From assembly GCA_934436505.1 (NCBI GenBank), contig CAKSAP010000001.1:124001-188000 (forward strand): 64,000 nt of DNA. Reading direction: 5' to 3'. Source of the stretch: an uncultured Eubacteriales bacterium (GTDB lineage: Bacteria; Bacillota; Clostridia; Oscillospirales; Acutalibacteraceae). The stretch's first letter is position 1; the number at the start of each line of letters is the position of its first letter. Made by a program: the position numbers and the translations under genes. Of this stretch, positions 41,909 through 50,453 are shown piece by piece. The notes below the pieces were generated by a model that was not told the origin of the DNA, did no database searches, and worked only from the letters and a program-made list of their open reading frames with translations.

Positions 41909-42874
41909 ATGATTAAAGAATGTATTAAAAAAGCTCCCACCGTTGAAGAAGCAAAGAATTTGGCTTTGCTTGAATTGGGACTTTCTGAATTCGACGAGTA
42001 TAAAATCGAAGTTCTTAAAATGCCCGAAAAAAAGAAATTGTTCGGACTTCTCGGCGGTGCGCCCGCAGAGGTAAAAATTACTGTTGAAGTACCGGATGAA
42101 ATTAAAAAAGAAAAGCCGACTAATAAAAAAGAAACAGCTAAAAAGGAAGCAAGTTCAAAGCCTGCTCCCGAAAAAAAGACTGTTGCAAAGGTTGAAAAGA
42201 GAGAGTCTGTCGCTGAAATTCTCGCAGAGAAGAAAGCAACTCTCAAGCCTACACACGAGTATGATTCAACAGCGGAATATCTTAAATCGATTATTCTCGG
42301 TCTCGGTATGGAAAAATGCGAGATTGAGGTTTATGCAGACGACGAAGAAATTTCCTTCGAGCTTGATTGCGGCGACGATTACGGTATAGTTATCGGCAGA
42401 AGAGGCGAAACTCTTGACGCAATTCAGTACCTTGTAAGAATGGTTGCTAACAAGGGAATTTCAGGTTATAAGAGAGTATCTGTAAACGTCGGCAATTACC
42501 GTGAAAAGAGAGCTGATGTTCTTGTTTCTCTTGCAAAGAGAACGGCTGCCCGTGCAGTAAAGAGTGGCAGAAACATAACTCTTGAGCCGATGAATCCTTA
42601 TGAGAGAAGAATTATTCATACCGCTGTTCAAGAGGTAAAGGGTGCAACTTCTTTCTCAACGGGAACAGACCTTGACAGAAGAGTTGTAATTGCTCCCGAA
42701 AACGGCGGCAGAGGAAATTACGGTTACAGAGACAGAAACGACAGAGGTCGTTCAAGACGTCCCAAGAAGGAACCCTATGTTCCCGAGATTTCCGAAAACC
42801 GTGAAAAGAAAAACGATTGCTCGGGTGCATCTGTTTACGGAAAAATCGAAGTTAAGAAAAACGACGAAGAATAA
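41909..42874 (+). CDS. jag: Jag/KhpB RNA-binding protein
   Basis: A 321-residue protein: Jag-N domain (residues 1-55), a Lys/Glu/Ala-rich linker (about 60-110), a KH domain with IGRRGETLDAIQYLVRMV, an R3H domain with EPMNPYERRIIHTAVQE, and a charged Arg/Gly/Asp tail of about 80 residues. KhpB binds RNA, often with KhpA, and affects cell elongation and division in Streptococcus and relatives. It follows yidC by 22 bases. Confidence 0.93.
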   Translation: MIKECIKKAPTVEEAKNLALLELGLSEFDEYKIEVLKMPEKKKLFGLLGGAPAEVKITVEVPDEIKKEKPTNKKETAKKEASSKPAPEKKTVAKVEKRESVAEILAEKKATLKPTHEYDSTAEYLKSIILGLGMEKCEIEVYADDEEISFELDCGDDYGIVIGRRGETLDAIQYLVRMVANKGISGYKRVSVNVGNYREKRADVLVSLAKRTAARAVKSGRNITLEPMNPYERRIIHTAVQEVKGATSFSTGTDLDRRVVIAPENGGRGNYGYRDRNDRGRSRRPKKEPYVPEISENREKKNDCSGASVYGKIEVKKNDEE

Positions 42875-42893
42875 GAGGGTTTTCCCTCGTGTG

Positions 42894-42932
42894 AAAATCG
42901 GGCGAGGACTTCCTCTCCCGATTTTATTATTT
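42894..42932 (+). terminator. Intrinsic terminator after jag
   Basis: AAAATCGGG-C-GAGG pairs with CCTC-T-CCCGATTTT (42894-42925), followed by ATTATTTT. It separates the rpmH-jag operon from mnmE. Confidence 0.85.
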
Positions 42933-42952
42933 TAGAAGAAAAGGGTGAAAAT

Positions 42953-44314
42953 ATGAGCACTATTGCCGCTATATCAACAGGACAAGCCGCAGGCGGTATC
43001 GGAGTGGTAAGAATTTCCGGCGAAAATGCCCTGTCTGTAGCCGATAGAATTTTCAAAACCGTATCAGGTATCAAATTAGAAAAACTGAGTGGCTACAAAG
43101 CGGCGTTTGGCAAGGTGTTTTTTGAAGAAAAATGCGTTGATGAGGCGGTAGCGCTCGTATTCAAAGCACCTAAAAGCTATACGGGCGAGGACGTTGTGGA
43201 AATTTCCTGTCACGGCGGCTTGCTTGTAACAAAACAGGTTTTAAGAGCTGCACTTGCGAACGGAGCTGTTCCGGCAGAGGCAGGAGAGTTTACGAAAAGA
43301 GCTTTCTTAAACGGCAAGATGGATTTGACAAGGGCAGAGTCTGTTATGAACATCATCTCTGCAAAATCTGAACAGGCAAAATCCGCTGCACTGAACACAC
43401 TTGACGGTGCTCTTTATAAAAAAATATCGGAGATTTCACTTTCATTAAAGAAAATAGCGGCTCAGATGGCAGCTTGGGTAGATTATCCCGACGAAGAAAT
43501 TGACGATTTGTCAGATGAAAAATTAAAGACAACTCTTTTGACGGCAAAGGCGGAACTTGAAAAGCTTATTAAGAGCTTTGATGTAGGACAAATTATAATT
43601 GAGGGGGTTGAAACGGCAATAGTCGGAAAGCCGAACGTCGGAAAATCAACCCTTATGAATCTTCTCTCAGGTTGCGAAAAATCGATTGTAACATCTGTCG
43701 CAGGCACAACAAGGGATATTGTCGAGGAAACTGTTACTTTAGGTAACAACGTACTGAGGCTTGCCGATACCGCAGGACTTCACGATACAGAAGACACAGT
43801 TGAAAAAATCGGTGTTGACCGAACGAGGCAGAAGCTTGACAGAGCGTCGCTTGTACTTGCCGTTTTTGACTCTTCAACCGAGATTGACGACGAGGATATG
43901 GAAATTATTAAAATGTGCAACGGTAAAAATGCTGTTGCGATTATCAATAAAACCGATCTTAATACGAATTTCAACGCTGAAAAAATCAACAAAAGCTTTG
44001 AAAGTGTCGTTTATTTATCTGCAAAAGACAGAAACGGAATTCAAGAGCTTGAAAAAGCAATCGAAAAAACTCTCGGAACTGCTGATTTTGACACGTCGGC
44101 GGCAACGTTGATGAACGAAAGACAGCTTGCTTGCTGCAAGGCTGCATTGCAAAGCATTGACGAAGCAATTTCCGCACTTGAAATCGGAATGACAAGAGAC
44201 GCTTTGAACGTGAATATTGATGTTGCGGTTGAAAGTCTTGACACTTTGACGGGAGAAAAAGCAACTGAAAGCGTAGTAAATGAAATTTTCTCGCAATTTT
44301 GCGTGGGAAAATAA
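42953..44314 (+). CDS. mnmE: tRNA modification GTPase MnmE
   Basis: A 453-residue GTPase that, with MnmG, makes the (carboxymethyl)aminomethyl group on U34 of certain tRNAs. N-terminal folate-binding domain (STIAAISTGQAAGGIGVVRI); inserted G domain with GKPNVGKSTLM (G1), DTAGLHDTED (G3) and NKTD (G4); C-terminal FCVGK supplies the conserved Cys. A parS site begins directly after the stop codon. AAGGGTG precedes the ATG. Confidence 0.97.
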   Translation: MSTIAAISTGQAAGGIGVVRISGENALSVADRIFKTVSGIKLEKLSGYKAAFGKVFFEEKCVDEAVALVFKAPKSYTGEDVVEISCHGGLLVTKQVLRAALANGAVPAEAGEFTKRAFLNGKMDLTRAESVMNIISAKSEQAKSAALNTLDGALYKKISEISLSLKKIAAQMAAWVDYPDEEIDDLSDEKLKTTLLTAKAELEKLIKSFDVGQIIIEGVETAIVGKPNVGKSTLMNLLSGCEKSIVTSVAGTTRDIVEETVTLGNNVLRLADTAGLHDTEDTVEKIGVDRTRQKLDRASLVLAVFDSSTEIDDEDMEIIKMCNGKNAVAIINKTDLNTNFNAEKINKSFESVVYLSAKDRNGIQELEKAIEKTLGTADFDTSAATLMNERQLACCKAALQSIDEAISALEIGMTRDALNVNIDVAVESLDTLTGEKATESVVNEIFSQFCVGK

Positions 44315-44330
44315 TGTTTCACGTGAAACA
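44315..44330. promoter_or_regulatory. parS site 1
   Basis: TGTTTCACGTGAAACA, a perfect 16-bp palindrome identical to the Bacillus parS consensus, between mnmE and mnmG. ParB would load here as a CTP-dependent clamp. Confidence 0.95.
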
Positions 44331-44356
44331 AAACTGACTCAAACGGAGTTTTTTAT

Positions 44357-46228
44357 ATGGAATATTTTGCAAAAGAATATGATGTGGCGGTTATCGGCGC
44401 AGGTCACGCAGGAATTGAGGCTGCTCTTGCTTCGGCAAGACTCGGTGCGAAAACTGTAATTTTTGCCATAAATCTCGACTCGGTCGGAAATATGCCGTGC
44501 AATCCCTCTATCGGCGGCACCTCTAAGGGACACCTTGTGCGTGAAATCGACGCTCTCGGCGGAGAAATGGGTAAGGCTGCCGACAAGACACAAATTCAAA
44601 CGAGAATGTTAAACCGAGGAAAAGGTCCGGCGGTTCATTCTCTGCGTGCTCAAATAGACAGACGCGAATACTCAAAATATATGAAGCACGTTGTCGAGCT
44701 TCAGGAAAACCTTGACCTGAAGCAGGCAGAAATCATTGATTTGAAACAGACTGACGACGGCTTATGGCAATTAAAAACCAAGCTCGAAGCAATTTACACG
44801 GCAAAAAGCGTTGTCCTTGCGACAGGAACATTTTTAGGCGGTAAAATTTATATCGGCGAGGTTTCATATGAAAGCGGACCTGACGGAATGTTCCCGGCAA
44901 CCGAACTGTCAAATTCGCTTAAAAAGCTCGGAATACCGTTGCGCAGATTCAAAACAGGAACACCGTCAAGAGTAAACAGACGAAGCATTGACTTTTCCGT
45001 GCTTGAAAAGCAAGAGGGGGACGAAACCGAAACGCCGTTTTCTTTTGAAACAGAAAAGGCTGACGGAAACAAATCTTTTTGCTATATCGCATACACAAAC
45101 GACGATACAAAGCAGGTAATTCTTGACAATTTGCACCGTTCTCCGTTATACAGCGGAAAAATCGAGGGCGTAGGACCGAGATATTGCCCGAGCTTCGAGG
45201 ATAAAATTGTACGCTTTCCCGACAAGCTCCGCCACCAGTTCTTTATTGAGCCGTGCGGTCTTGATACGGAAGAGCTTTATTTGCAGGGAATGTCCTCCTC
45301 CTTACCCGAGGATGTTCAGCTGAAGTTTTTGAGAACAATAAAAGGTCTTGAAAATGTCGAGGTTATGAGGACTGCATATGCGATCGAGTATGATTGTGTT
45401 GACCCGTTAGCGTTAAAGCCGAGCCTTGAATTCCTTGATTTATCGGGACTTTACGGAGCAGGACAGTTCAACGGCTCGTCGGGCTATGAGGAAGCGGCGG
45501 CGCAGGGCTTGATAGCAGGCATTAACGCTGCACGCAGGGCACAAGGCAAAGATGCGTTTATTCTTGACCGTGCATCCTCTTACATCGGCACGCTTATTGA
45601 CGATCTTGTTACAAAGGGCTGTATGGACCCGTACAGAATGATGACCTCAAGGAGCGAATACCGACTTTTACTTCGTCAGGACAACGCAGATATAAGGCTC
45701 ACACCCTACGGACACGAAATCGGACTGATAAGCGACGAGCGTTACCAAAAATTCCTTAATAAAATGCAGCTTATCAAGGATGAAATGAACAGAGCTGCTC
45801 AAACCACGATACACGTGTCGGAGGATTTGCAAAAGCTGCTTGTTTCACGTGAAACAGCACCTATGAACAAAGGTATGAAGCTTATAGAGCTTATAAAACG
45901 TCCGCAGATAAGCTATGACGACCTTGCACCGTTCGATACCGAGCGTCCCGATTTGCCGCCTGAAATATTCGAGCAGGTGGAAATCGAGCTTAAATACGAG
46001 GGCTACATAAAGCGACAGCAGGCACAAATCAATGAAATGAGACGTCTTGAGGTTAAACTTTTACCGAAGGATATAGATTATAACGCAATCGACGGCTTGC
46101 GGCTTGAGGCAAGGGAAAAGCTGTCAAAAATCAGACCTCATTCCGTCGGACAGGCGTCGAGAATATCGGGAGTTTCGCCGTCGGATATATCGGTTTTACT
46201 TATCTATTTGGCAAAAATGGGGATTTAA
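44357..46228 (+). CDS. mnmG: tRNA uridine-5-carboxymethylaminomethyl synthesis enzyme MnmG
   Basis: A 623-residue FAD protein, partner of MnmE. The dinucleotide fold is VIGAGHAGIEAALASARLG; NCBI-type family blocks CNPSIGGTSKGHLVREIDALGG and FLGGKIYIGE are present, as is GLIAGINAARRAQG. The C-terminal GidA-associated helical domain ends LLIYLAKMGI. A perfect parS site lies within the coding sequence at 45841, encoding VSRETA. Confidence 0.97.
   Translation: MEYFAKEYDVAVIGAGHAGIEAALASARLGAKTVIFAINLDSVGNMPCNPSIGGTSKGHLVREIDALGGEMGKAADKTQIQTRMLNRGKGPAVHSLRAQIDRREYSKYMKHVVELQENLDLKQAEIIDLKQTDDGLWQLKTKLEAIYTAKSVVLATGTFLGGKIYIGEVSYESGPDGMFPATELSNSLKKLGIPLRRFKTGTPSRVNRRSIDFSVLEKQEGDETETPFSFETEKADGNKSFCYIAYTNDDTKQVILDNLHRSPLYSGKIEGVGPRYCPSFEDKIVRFPDKLRHQFFIEPCGLDTEELYLQGMSSSLPEDVQLKFLRTIKGLENVEVMRTAYAIEYDCVDPLALKPSLEFLDLSGLYGAGQFNGSSGYEEAAAQGLIAGINAARRAQGKDAFILDRASSYIGTLIDDLVTKGCMDPYRMMTSRSEYRLLLRQDNADIRLTPYGHEIGLISDERYQKFLNKMQLIKDEMNRAAQTTIHVSEDLQKLLVSRETAPMNKGMKLIELIKRPQISYDDLAPFDTERPDLPPEIFEQVEIELKYEGYIKRQQAQINEMRRLEVKLLPKDIDYNAIDGLRLEAREKLSKIRPHSVGQASRISGVSPSDISVLLIYLAKMGI
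45841..45856. promoter_or_regulatory. parS site 2 (inside mnmG)
   Basis: TGTTTCACGTGAAACA, perfect consensus, within mnmG in frame as V-S-R-E-T. Confidence 0.95.
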
Positions 46229-46230
46229 TT

Positions 46231-46944
46231 ATGTTGAACAAGGAATTGCTATACGCTACAATTCAAAAATTTGGAGTTGAAATTGACGACAACGCATTTG
46301 AAAGGCTTGATAAGTATGCCGAAATGCTTGTTGAAACCAACAAAAGCTTTAACCTTACGGCAATAACCGAGCCTGACGATGTAACGGTCAAGCACTTTGC
46401 AGATTGCCTTGCGCTCTTCGGAAAGGTGGATATTCCCGAAAATTCGAAGCTTATCGACGTCGGAACGGGAGCAGGCTTCCCGGGTTTAGTGCTTTTGCTT
46501 ACAAGACCCGATATAAAAATGACTTTTCTTGACTCTACAAAGAAAAAGCTGGGCTTTATTCAAAATGTGCTTGATGAAACAGGTGTAAAAGCGGAAATTG
46601 TTCACGCAAGGGCGGAGGAAGCAGGGCAAAATACGCAGTACCGTGAAAAATATGATTTCGCAACCGCAAGAGCTGTGGCAAATCTCATAAATCTTTCAGA
46701 ATATTGCTTGCCATTTGTAAAGGTTGGCGGAGAATTTATCTCAATGAAGGCTGCGGCGTCCGACGATGAAATAAAATCGGCCAAAAATGCGATAGGAATA
46801 CTCGGCGGAAAAATTAAAAACGATACAGTATTTGATTTGACCGAAGAAATGCCGAGGCGAATTATAGAAATTAAAAAGATTTCGCAAACTCCGACAAAGT
46901 ATCCGAGACCTTCGGCAAAAATCGCAAAAAATCCAATAAAATAA
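46231..46944 (+). CDS. rsmG: 16S rRNA (guanine527-N7)-methyltransferase RsmG
   Basis: A 237-residue SAM methyltransferase acting on G527 of 16S rRNA. Visible are the SAM motif LIDVGTGAGFPGLVLLL, the FNLTAITEPDDVTVKHFADCL block and ATARAVANL. The ATG is 2 bases after the mnmG stop. A terminator follows at 46963. Confidence 0.96.
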   Translation: MLNKELLYATIQKFGVEIDDNAFERLDKYAEMLVETNKSFNLTAITEPDDVTVKHFADCLALFGKVDIPENSKLIDVGTGAGFPGLVLLLTRPDIKMTFLDSTKKKLGFIQNVLDETGVKAEIVHARAEEAGQNTQYREKYDFATARAVANLINLSEYCLPFVKVGGEFISMKAAASDDEIKSAKNAIGILGGKIKNDTVFDLTEEMPRRIIEIKKISQTPTKYPRPSAKIAKNPIK

Positions 46945-46962
46945 TGGCGAAAGCCTTGAAAC

Positions 46963-46990
46963 AGCGTTGATTTTTGACGAACGCTTTTTC
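46963..46990 (+). terminator. Intrinsic terminator after rsmG
   Basis: AGCGTT (46963-46968) pairs with AACGCT (46980-46985), then TTTTC. It ends the mnmE-mnmG-rsmG operon; the stem is short. Confidence 0.65.
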
Positions 46991-47019
46991 TTTACAAACA
47001 GCCTCTGCGGTGCTATCCT
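46991..47019 (+). promoter_or_regulatory. Promoter of noc
   Basis: TTTACA (46991-46996), 17 bases, TATCCT (47014-47019), with an extended -10 TGC just before it. Confidence 0.55.
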
Positions 47020-47053
47020 TTAGACAAGGACAAGCGTTGCGGAGGTCTTTTTT

Positions 47054-47890
47054 ATGAAACAGCAGAGAGTGAAAAGCACGGCGGAAATATACAACATTCC
47101 ACAGTCTATGATAGTTCCGAATCCAAATCAACCGAGAAAGAGGTTTGATTATGACGAGCTGGAAAATCTTGCACAGAGCATAAGGGAAAACGGAATTCTC
47201 CAGCCGATAACCGTAAGAAAACGAGAGGACAAGAAATACGAGCTTGTTTCGGGAGAAAGGCGGCTTCGTGCGGCAAGGCTTGTCGGAATGGTCAAAATAC
47301 CGTCAATCGTTATAAACATAGATGATAAAAGCTCCGCAATGTTTTCAATTATCGAGAATTTGCAAAGACAGAGCTTGAATTTCTTTGAAGAGGCGGAGGC
47401 GATTGAAAAGCTTGTCGGAGAATATGCAATGAGCCGTGAGGAAGTGGCTCAAAAGCTCGGACTTGCACCGTCAACGGTATCAAACAAATTGAGAATTTTA
47501 CGCTTGCCCGAGGAAATGCGATTTGAGCTTGCAAGGTCGGGACTGACGGAGAGCCACGCAAGAGCGTTGCTGATGTTAGAGGACGATAATCAGCGGGCAA
47601 GAGCGCTGTCGATTATAGTTGACAGGCACTTAAACGTCGCCGAAAGCGAACGAATGATAAATCAGATGATAAACAGAAACAACCGTTCTCGCAATCCGCT
47701 AAGAGGCATAAGAGACGTCAGACTGTTTATAAATACATTAAATCATGCGGTTGACACCATACGCCGAGCAGGTGTTGAAGCGGATGCCGCAAGGAGTGAG
47801 ACCGAGGAATACATAGAATATGTTGTCCGTATTCCGAAATCTGAACAGCTCCGCATAGCTTTGCCGGGAGAGACCGACGAAGCTATATAA
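47054..47890 (+). CDS. noc: Nucleoid occlusion protein Noc (ParB-like)
   Basis: A 278-residue ParB/Noc family CTPase. The N-terminal domain holds IVPNPNQPRKRFDYDELENLAQS and the CTP-binding motif SGERRLRAARLVGM; the HTH domain has REEVAQKLGLAPSTVSNKLRIL and ARSGLTESHARALL. The position just after rsmG is where Noc is found in Bacillus. The N-terminus (MKQQRVKSTAEIYN) lacks the FSRFFG-type amphipathic helix with which Bacillus Noc binds membrane. It could therefore be a second ParB rather than a working division inhibitor. GGAGGT lies 7 bases before the ATG. Confidence 0.85.
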   Translation: MKQQRVKSTAEIYNIPQSMIVPNPNQPRKRFDYDELENLAQSIRENGILQPITVRKREDKKYELVSGERRLRAARLVGMVKIPSIVINIDDKSSAMFSIIENLQRQSLNFFEEAEAIEKLVGEYAMSREEVAQKLGLAPSTVSNKLRILRLPEEMRFELARSGLTESHARALLMLEDDNQRARALSIIVDRHLNVAESERMINQMINRNNRSRNPLRGIRDVRLFINTLNHAVDTIRRAGVEADAARSETEEYIEYVVRIPKSEQLRIALPGETDEAI

Positions 47891-47892
47891 CC

Positions 47893-48016
47893 GATAAAAC
47901 GGGCGTTTGTGATAATACCCCTGTTGCACTCGCCGTTTTATATACCCATATCCTTCTCTTTCACACCCCACATCCACAAGCAAACGGCGAATTCCTTTCG
48001 GAGTTCGCCGTTTGCT
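47893..48016 (+). terminator. Two stem-loops in the noc-parA spacer
   Basis: The first pairs ATAAAACGGGCG (from 47894) with CGCCGTTTTAT (ending near 47941), followed by ATA, a likely noc terminator. The second is a 13-bp perfect stem, AGCAAACGGCGAA (47979-47991) with TTCGCCGTTTGCT (48004-48016), ending 1 base before parS site 3 and without a T-tract. Otherwise the 288-base spacer holds parS site 3 and the parA promoter and leader. Confidence 0.5.
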
Positions 48017-48017
48017 G

Positions 48018-48033
48018 TGTTTCACGTGAAACA
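48018..48033. promoter_or_regulatory. parS site 3
   Basis: TGTTTCACGTGAAACA, perfect consensus, in the noc-parA spacer, 37 bases upstream of the parA -35 box. Confidence 0.95.
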
Positions 48034-48069
48034 ATATTTATAAAAATCTCTTGTTTTTAACAAAAAGTG

Positions 48070-48098
48070 TTTAATTTTGCGTATTGTTATGTTATAAT
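48070..48098 (+). promoter_or_regulatory. Promoter of parA-lipoprotein-parB-serS
   Basis: TTTAAT (48070-48075), 17 bases, TATAAT (48093-48098) with an extended -10 TGT. The -35 is poor. A leader of about 75 bases follows. Confidence 0.7.
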
Positions 48099-48122
48099 AT
48101 TACGGCACGATAAATTCAGCAG

Positions 48123-48149
48123 CGAAACGGATGAAAACTACTCGTTTCG
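48123..48149 (+). other. Stem-loop in the parA leader
   Basis: CGAAACG (48123-48129) pairs with CGTTTCG (48143-48149) around a 13-base loop, 29 bases before the parA start. No T-tract, so not a terminator. A regulatory role is possible but not shown. Confidence 0.35.
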
Positions 48150-48178
48150 GGGTTTAAGATATATGGAGTGAAAAGCGA

Positions 48179-48940
48179 ATGTCTAAAATCATTTCGATTA
48201 TTAACCAAAAGGGCGGAGTGGGCAAAACCACAACTGCCGTCAATCTTTCCGCAGCTATCGGCGCATTGGGAAAGAAGGTTTTGCTTGTTGATATTGACCC
48301 ACAGGGAAATTCCACAAGCGGATACGGTATAAATAAAAGAGAAATCAAAAGTTCAACCTACGATATGCTTATAAACTCTGTCAAGGCTTCCGATGTAGTA
48401 ATCAACACAAAATTCAAAAATGTTGATTTACTCCCCTCGGATATGAACCTTGCAGGAGCAGAGGTTGAAATGATCGGAATTGAAAAGCGTGAAAGCCTTG
48501 TTAAAATGGCTCTTGCGGAGATCTGGGATAATTACGATTATATTTTCCTTGACTGTCCGCCCTCGCTCGGACTTATTACAATCAACGCACTTTGCGCAAG
48601 CGACACCTTCCTTGTGCCGATACAGTGCGAATACTATGCACTTGAGGGTCTTGCACAGCTTATGGCGACGGTCAGGCAGATTAAAAGGCTTTATAATCCG
48701 CATATTGAAATTGAGGGCGTGCTGCTTACAATGTATGACGGCAGACTTAATCTTACAAATCAGGTTGTAGACGAGGTTAAGAGATTTTTTCCGCAAAAGG
48801 TGTATTCCTCGACCATTCCGAGAAACGTCAGACTTTCGGAAGCACCGAGCTTTGGCGAGCCGATTATGTATTACGACAGAAGCTCTAAAGGCTCGCTTGC
48901 CTATGCGGCTCTTGCCGATGAATTTTTGAAAAAGCAGTAA
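48179..48940 (+). CDS. parA: Chromosome segregation ATPase ParA/Soj
   Basis: A 253-residue ParA ATPase. Deviant Walker A is INQKGGVGKTTTAVNL, Walker A' LLVDIDPQGNSTSG, Walker B FLDCPPSLGL; EYYALEGLAQL is the switch region. It works with ParB bound at parS to segregate origins and, in Bacillus, to regulate DnaA. GGAGTG lies about 9 bases before the ATG. Confidence 0.96.
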   Translation: MSKIISIINQKGGVGKTTTAVNLSAAIGALGKKVLLVDIDPQGNSTSGYGINKREIKSSTYDMLINSVKASDVVINTKFKNVDLLPSDMNLAGAEVEMIGIEKRESLVKMALAEIWDNYDYIFLDCPPSLGLITINALCASDTFLVPIQCEYYALEGLAQLMATVRQIKRLYNPHIEIEGVLLTMYDGRLNLTNQVVDEVKRFFPQKVYSSTIPRNVRLSEAPSFGEPIMYYDRSSKGSLAYAALADEFLKKQ

Positions 48941-48954
48941 TGGAGGTAGGTTAT

Positions 48955-49545
48955 ATGAAAAATATAACACCGATTGCAATTTTATTGGTTTTGACTTCCG
49001 TATTACTTACCTCATGCGGAAAGCCGGAGGAGTTTGTGCCTGTGCCGGTAATTACAACAGGAGAGGCAACAACGGAAGCTGTTACATACAAATACAGCAA
49101 TTTGGATGTTTTAGGTGCAAAAATGGGTATGAGCATTGAGGAAACTCAGAACGCTTTAGGTGTTAAGACTGATATTCAGGTAAACGACAGCGCAGTTCCG
49201 TTTTTTGCGATAAAAAAGAGTGGCTTGCCGTTTGTCTCCGAGGGCGTCGAGAGTGTGGTGTATTTTATATTTGACTACAATATGCGCCTTTGCGAGGTAC
49301 AGTACGCAACCTCTGAAAAAACAGGCTTTGTGCTCAAGGACGCAATTTCGACTTATGATAAAAATTTCGGAAAGCACGCAGAAGTGAAATATGAAGAGAA
49401 TAAGACGAATTACGTTTGGTATCAAGGCGGAGTATATATTATAGTAACCACCACAAAAAACAGTCAAAGTGCAGTATCATTCTTTGACGAGAATTATTTT
49501 GCAAAATCCAATCCGGAAGAAGTTAAGGCATACGCTCAGGCGTAG
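48955..49545 (+). CDS. Putative lipoprotein between parA and parB
   Basis: A 196-residue secreted lipoprotein: N-terminal MKN, hydrophobic ITPIAILLVLTSVL, lipobox LLTSC (Cys at residue 20). A Thr-rich linker is followed by a mixed domain that contains YSNLDVLGAKMGMSIEETQN and a YATSEKTGFVLKDAISTYDK region, faintly like small extracytoplasmic repeats of Firmicutes. Start at 48955 with GGAGG upstream. It splits the parA-parB pair; no function known. Confidence 0.8.
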   Translation: MKNITPIAILLVLTSVLLTSCGKPEEFVPVPVITTGEATTEAVTYKYSNLDVLGAKMGMSIEETQNALGVKTDIQVNDSAVPFFAIKKSGLPFVSEGVESVVYFIFDYNMRLCEVQYATSEKTGFVLKDAISTYDKNFGKHAEVKYEENKTNYVWYQGGVYIIVTTTKNSQSAVSFFDENYFAKSNPEEVKAYAQA

Positions 49546-49558
49546 GGAGGAGAAATAT

Positions 49559-50422
49559 ATGGCAGCTAAAAAAGGCGGCTTGGGTAAGGGCATGAGTGCT
49601 CTTATTTATGATAACGCTATGGAACCGGCTTCGGGCGAAAGCGTCAGGCTTTCAATTAACGAAATAGAGCCTAACCGAGATCAGCCGAGAAAAATTTTTG
49701 AGGAACAGGCTTTGGCAGAGCTTTCCGCTTCGATAAAAGAGCACGGAGTTTTGCAGCCGTTGCTTGTAAGACCTATGGCGGACGGCAGCTACCGTCTTGT
49801 TGCAGGCGAGAGAAGATACCGTGCGGCAAGGATGGCGGGAGTTACAGAGGTTCCCGTTACAATCCGTGAGATGACGGATGAAGAGGAGAGCATCTTTGCT
49901 CTTATCGAAAACTTGCACAGAGAGGATCTCAATGCTATCGAGGAAGCGCAGGGAATAAAAACTCTTATCGACACATTTGGATTCACGCAAGAGGAAGCGG
50001 CTCAAAAGGTCGGCAAATCGAGAACTGCGGTTACAAACAGTTTGAGATTGCTCAATCTTCCCGAGGATATTTCGGCTCTTGTAAGAGACGGCAAAATTTC
50101 AATGGGACACGCAAGGGCGTTGCTTTCGTTTGAGGATACGGCAGAGGCTTCGAGAGTGGCACAGCTTGTTGTTAAGGACGGAATTTCCGTTCGTGATGTA
50201 GAGCGACTTGCAAAGAGTGCACAGAAAACTAAAAGATCACCTGAAAAGCGTGAAAAGAAGCGTGATATTTTTTATGATGAGGTCGAAATCGCACTTTCAA
50301 AAATGCTTGGCAGAAAAGTAAAGGTTTTCGTTTCAAAGGGCGGAAGCGGAACTCTCGAGGTTGAGTTTTTCTCAAAATCAGACCTTGAAAAGCTTTCAAA
50401 ACAGTTTGAAAATCTTGAATAA
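49559..50422 (+). CDS. parB: Chromosome partitioning protein ParB/Spo0J
   Basis: A 287-residue CTP-dependent DNA clamp that binds parS. N-terminal ParA-stimulating peptide KKGGLGKGMSALI; CTP motif AGERRYRAARMAGV; HTH FTQEEAAQKVGKSRTAVTNSL; C-terminal dimerisation region. GGGAGGAG lies 5-7 bases before the ATG at 49559; longer in-frame forms overlap the lipoprotein gene and lack support. All three perfect parS sites lie within 15 kb to the left. Confidence 0.96.
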   Translation: MAAKKGGLGKGMSALIYDNAMEPASGESVRLSINEIEPNRDQPRKIFEEQALAELSASIKEHGVLQPLLVRPMADGSYRLVAGERRYRAARMAGVTEVPVTIREMTDEEESIFALIENLHREDLNAIEEAQGIKTLIDTFGFTQEEAAQKVGKSRTAVTNSLRLLNLPEDISALVRDGKISMGHARALLSFEDTAEASRVAQLVVKDGISVRDVERLAKSAQKTKRSPEKREKKRDIFYDEVEIALSKMLGRKVKVFVSKGGSGTLEVEFFSKSDLEKLSKQFENLE

Positions 50423-50453
50423 TAAATGATTAAGAATATCGGAGGATATAAAA

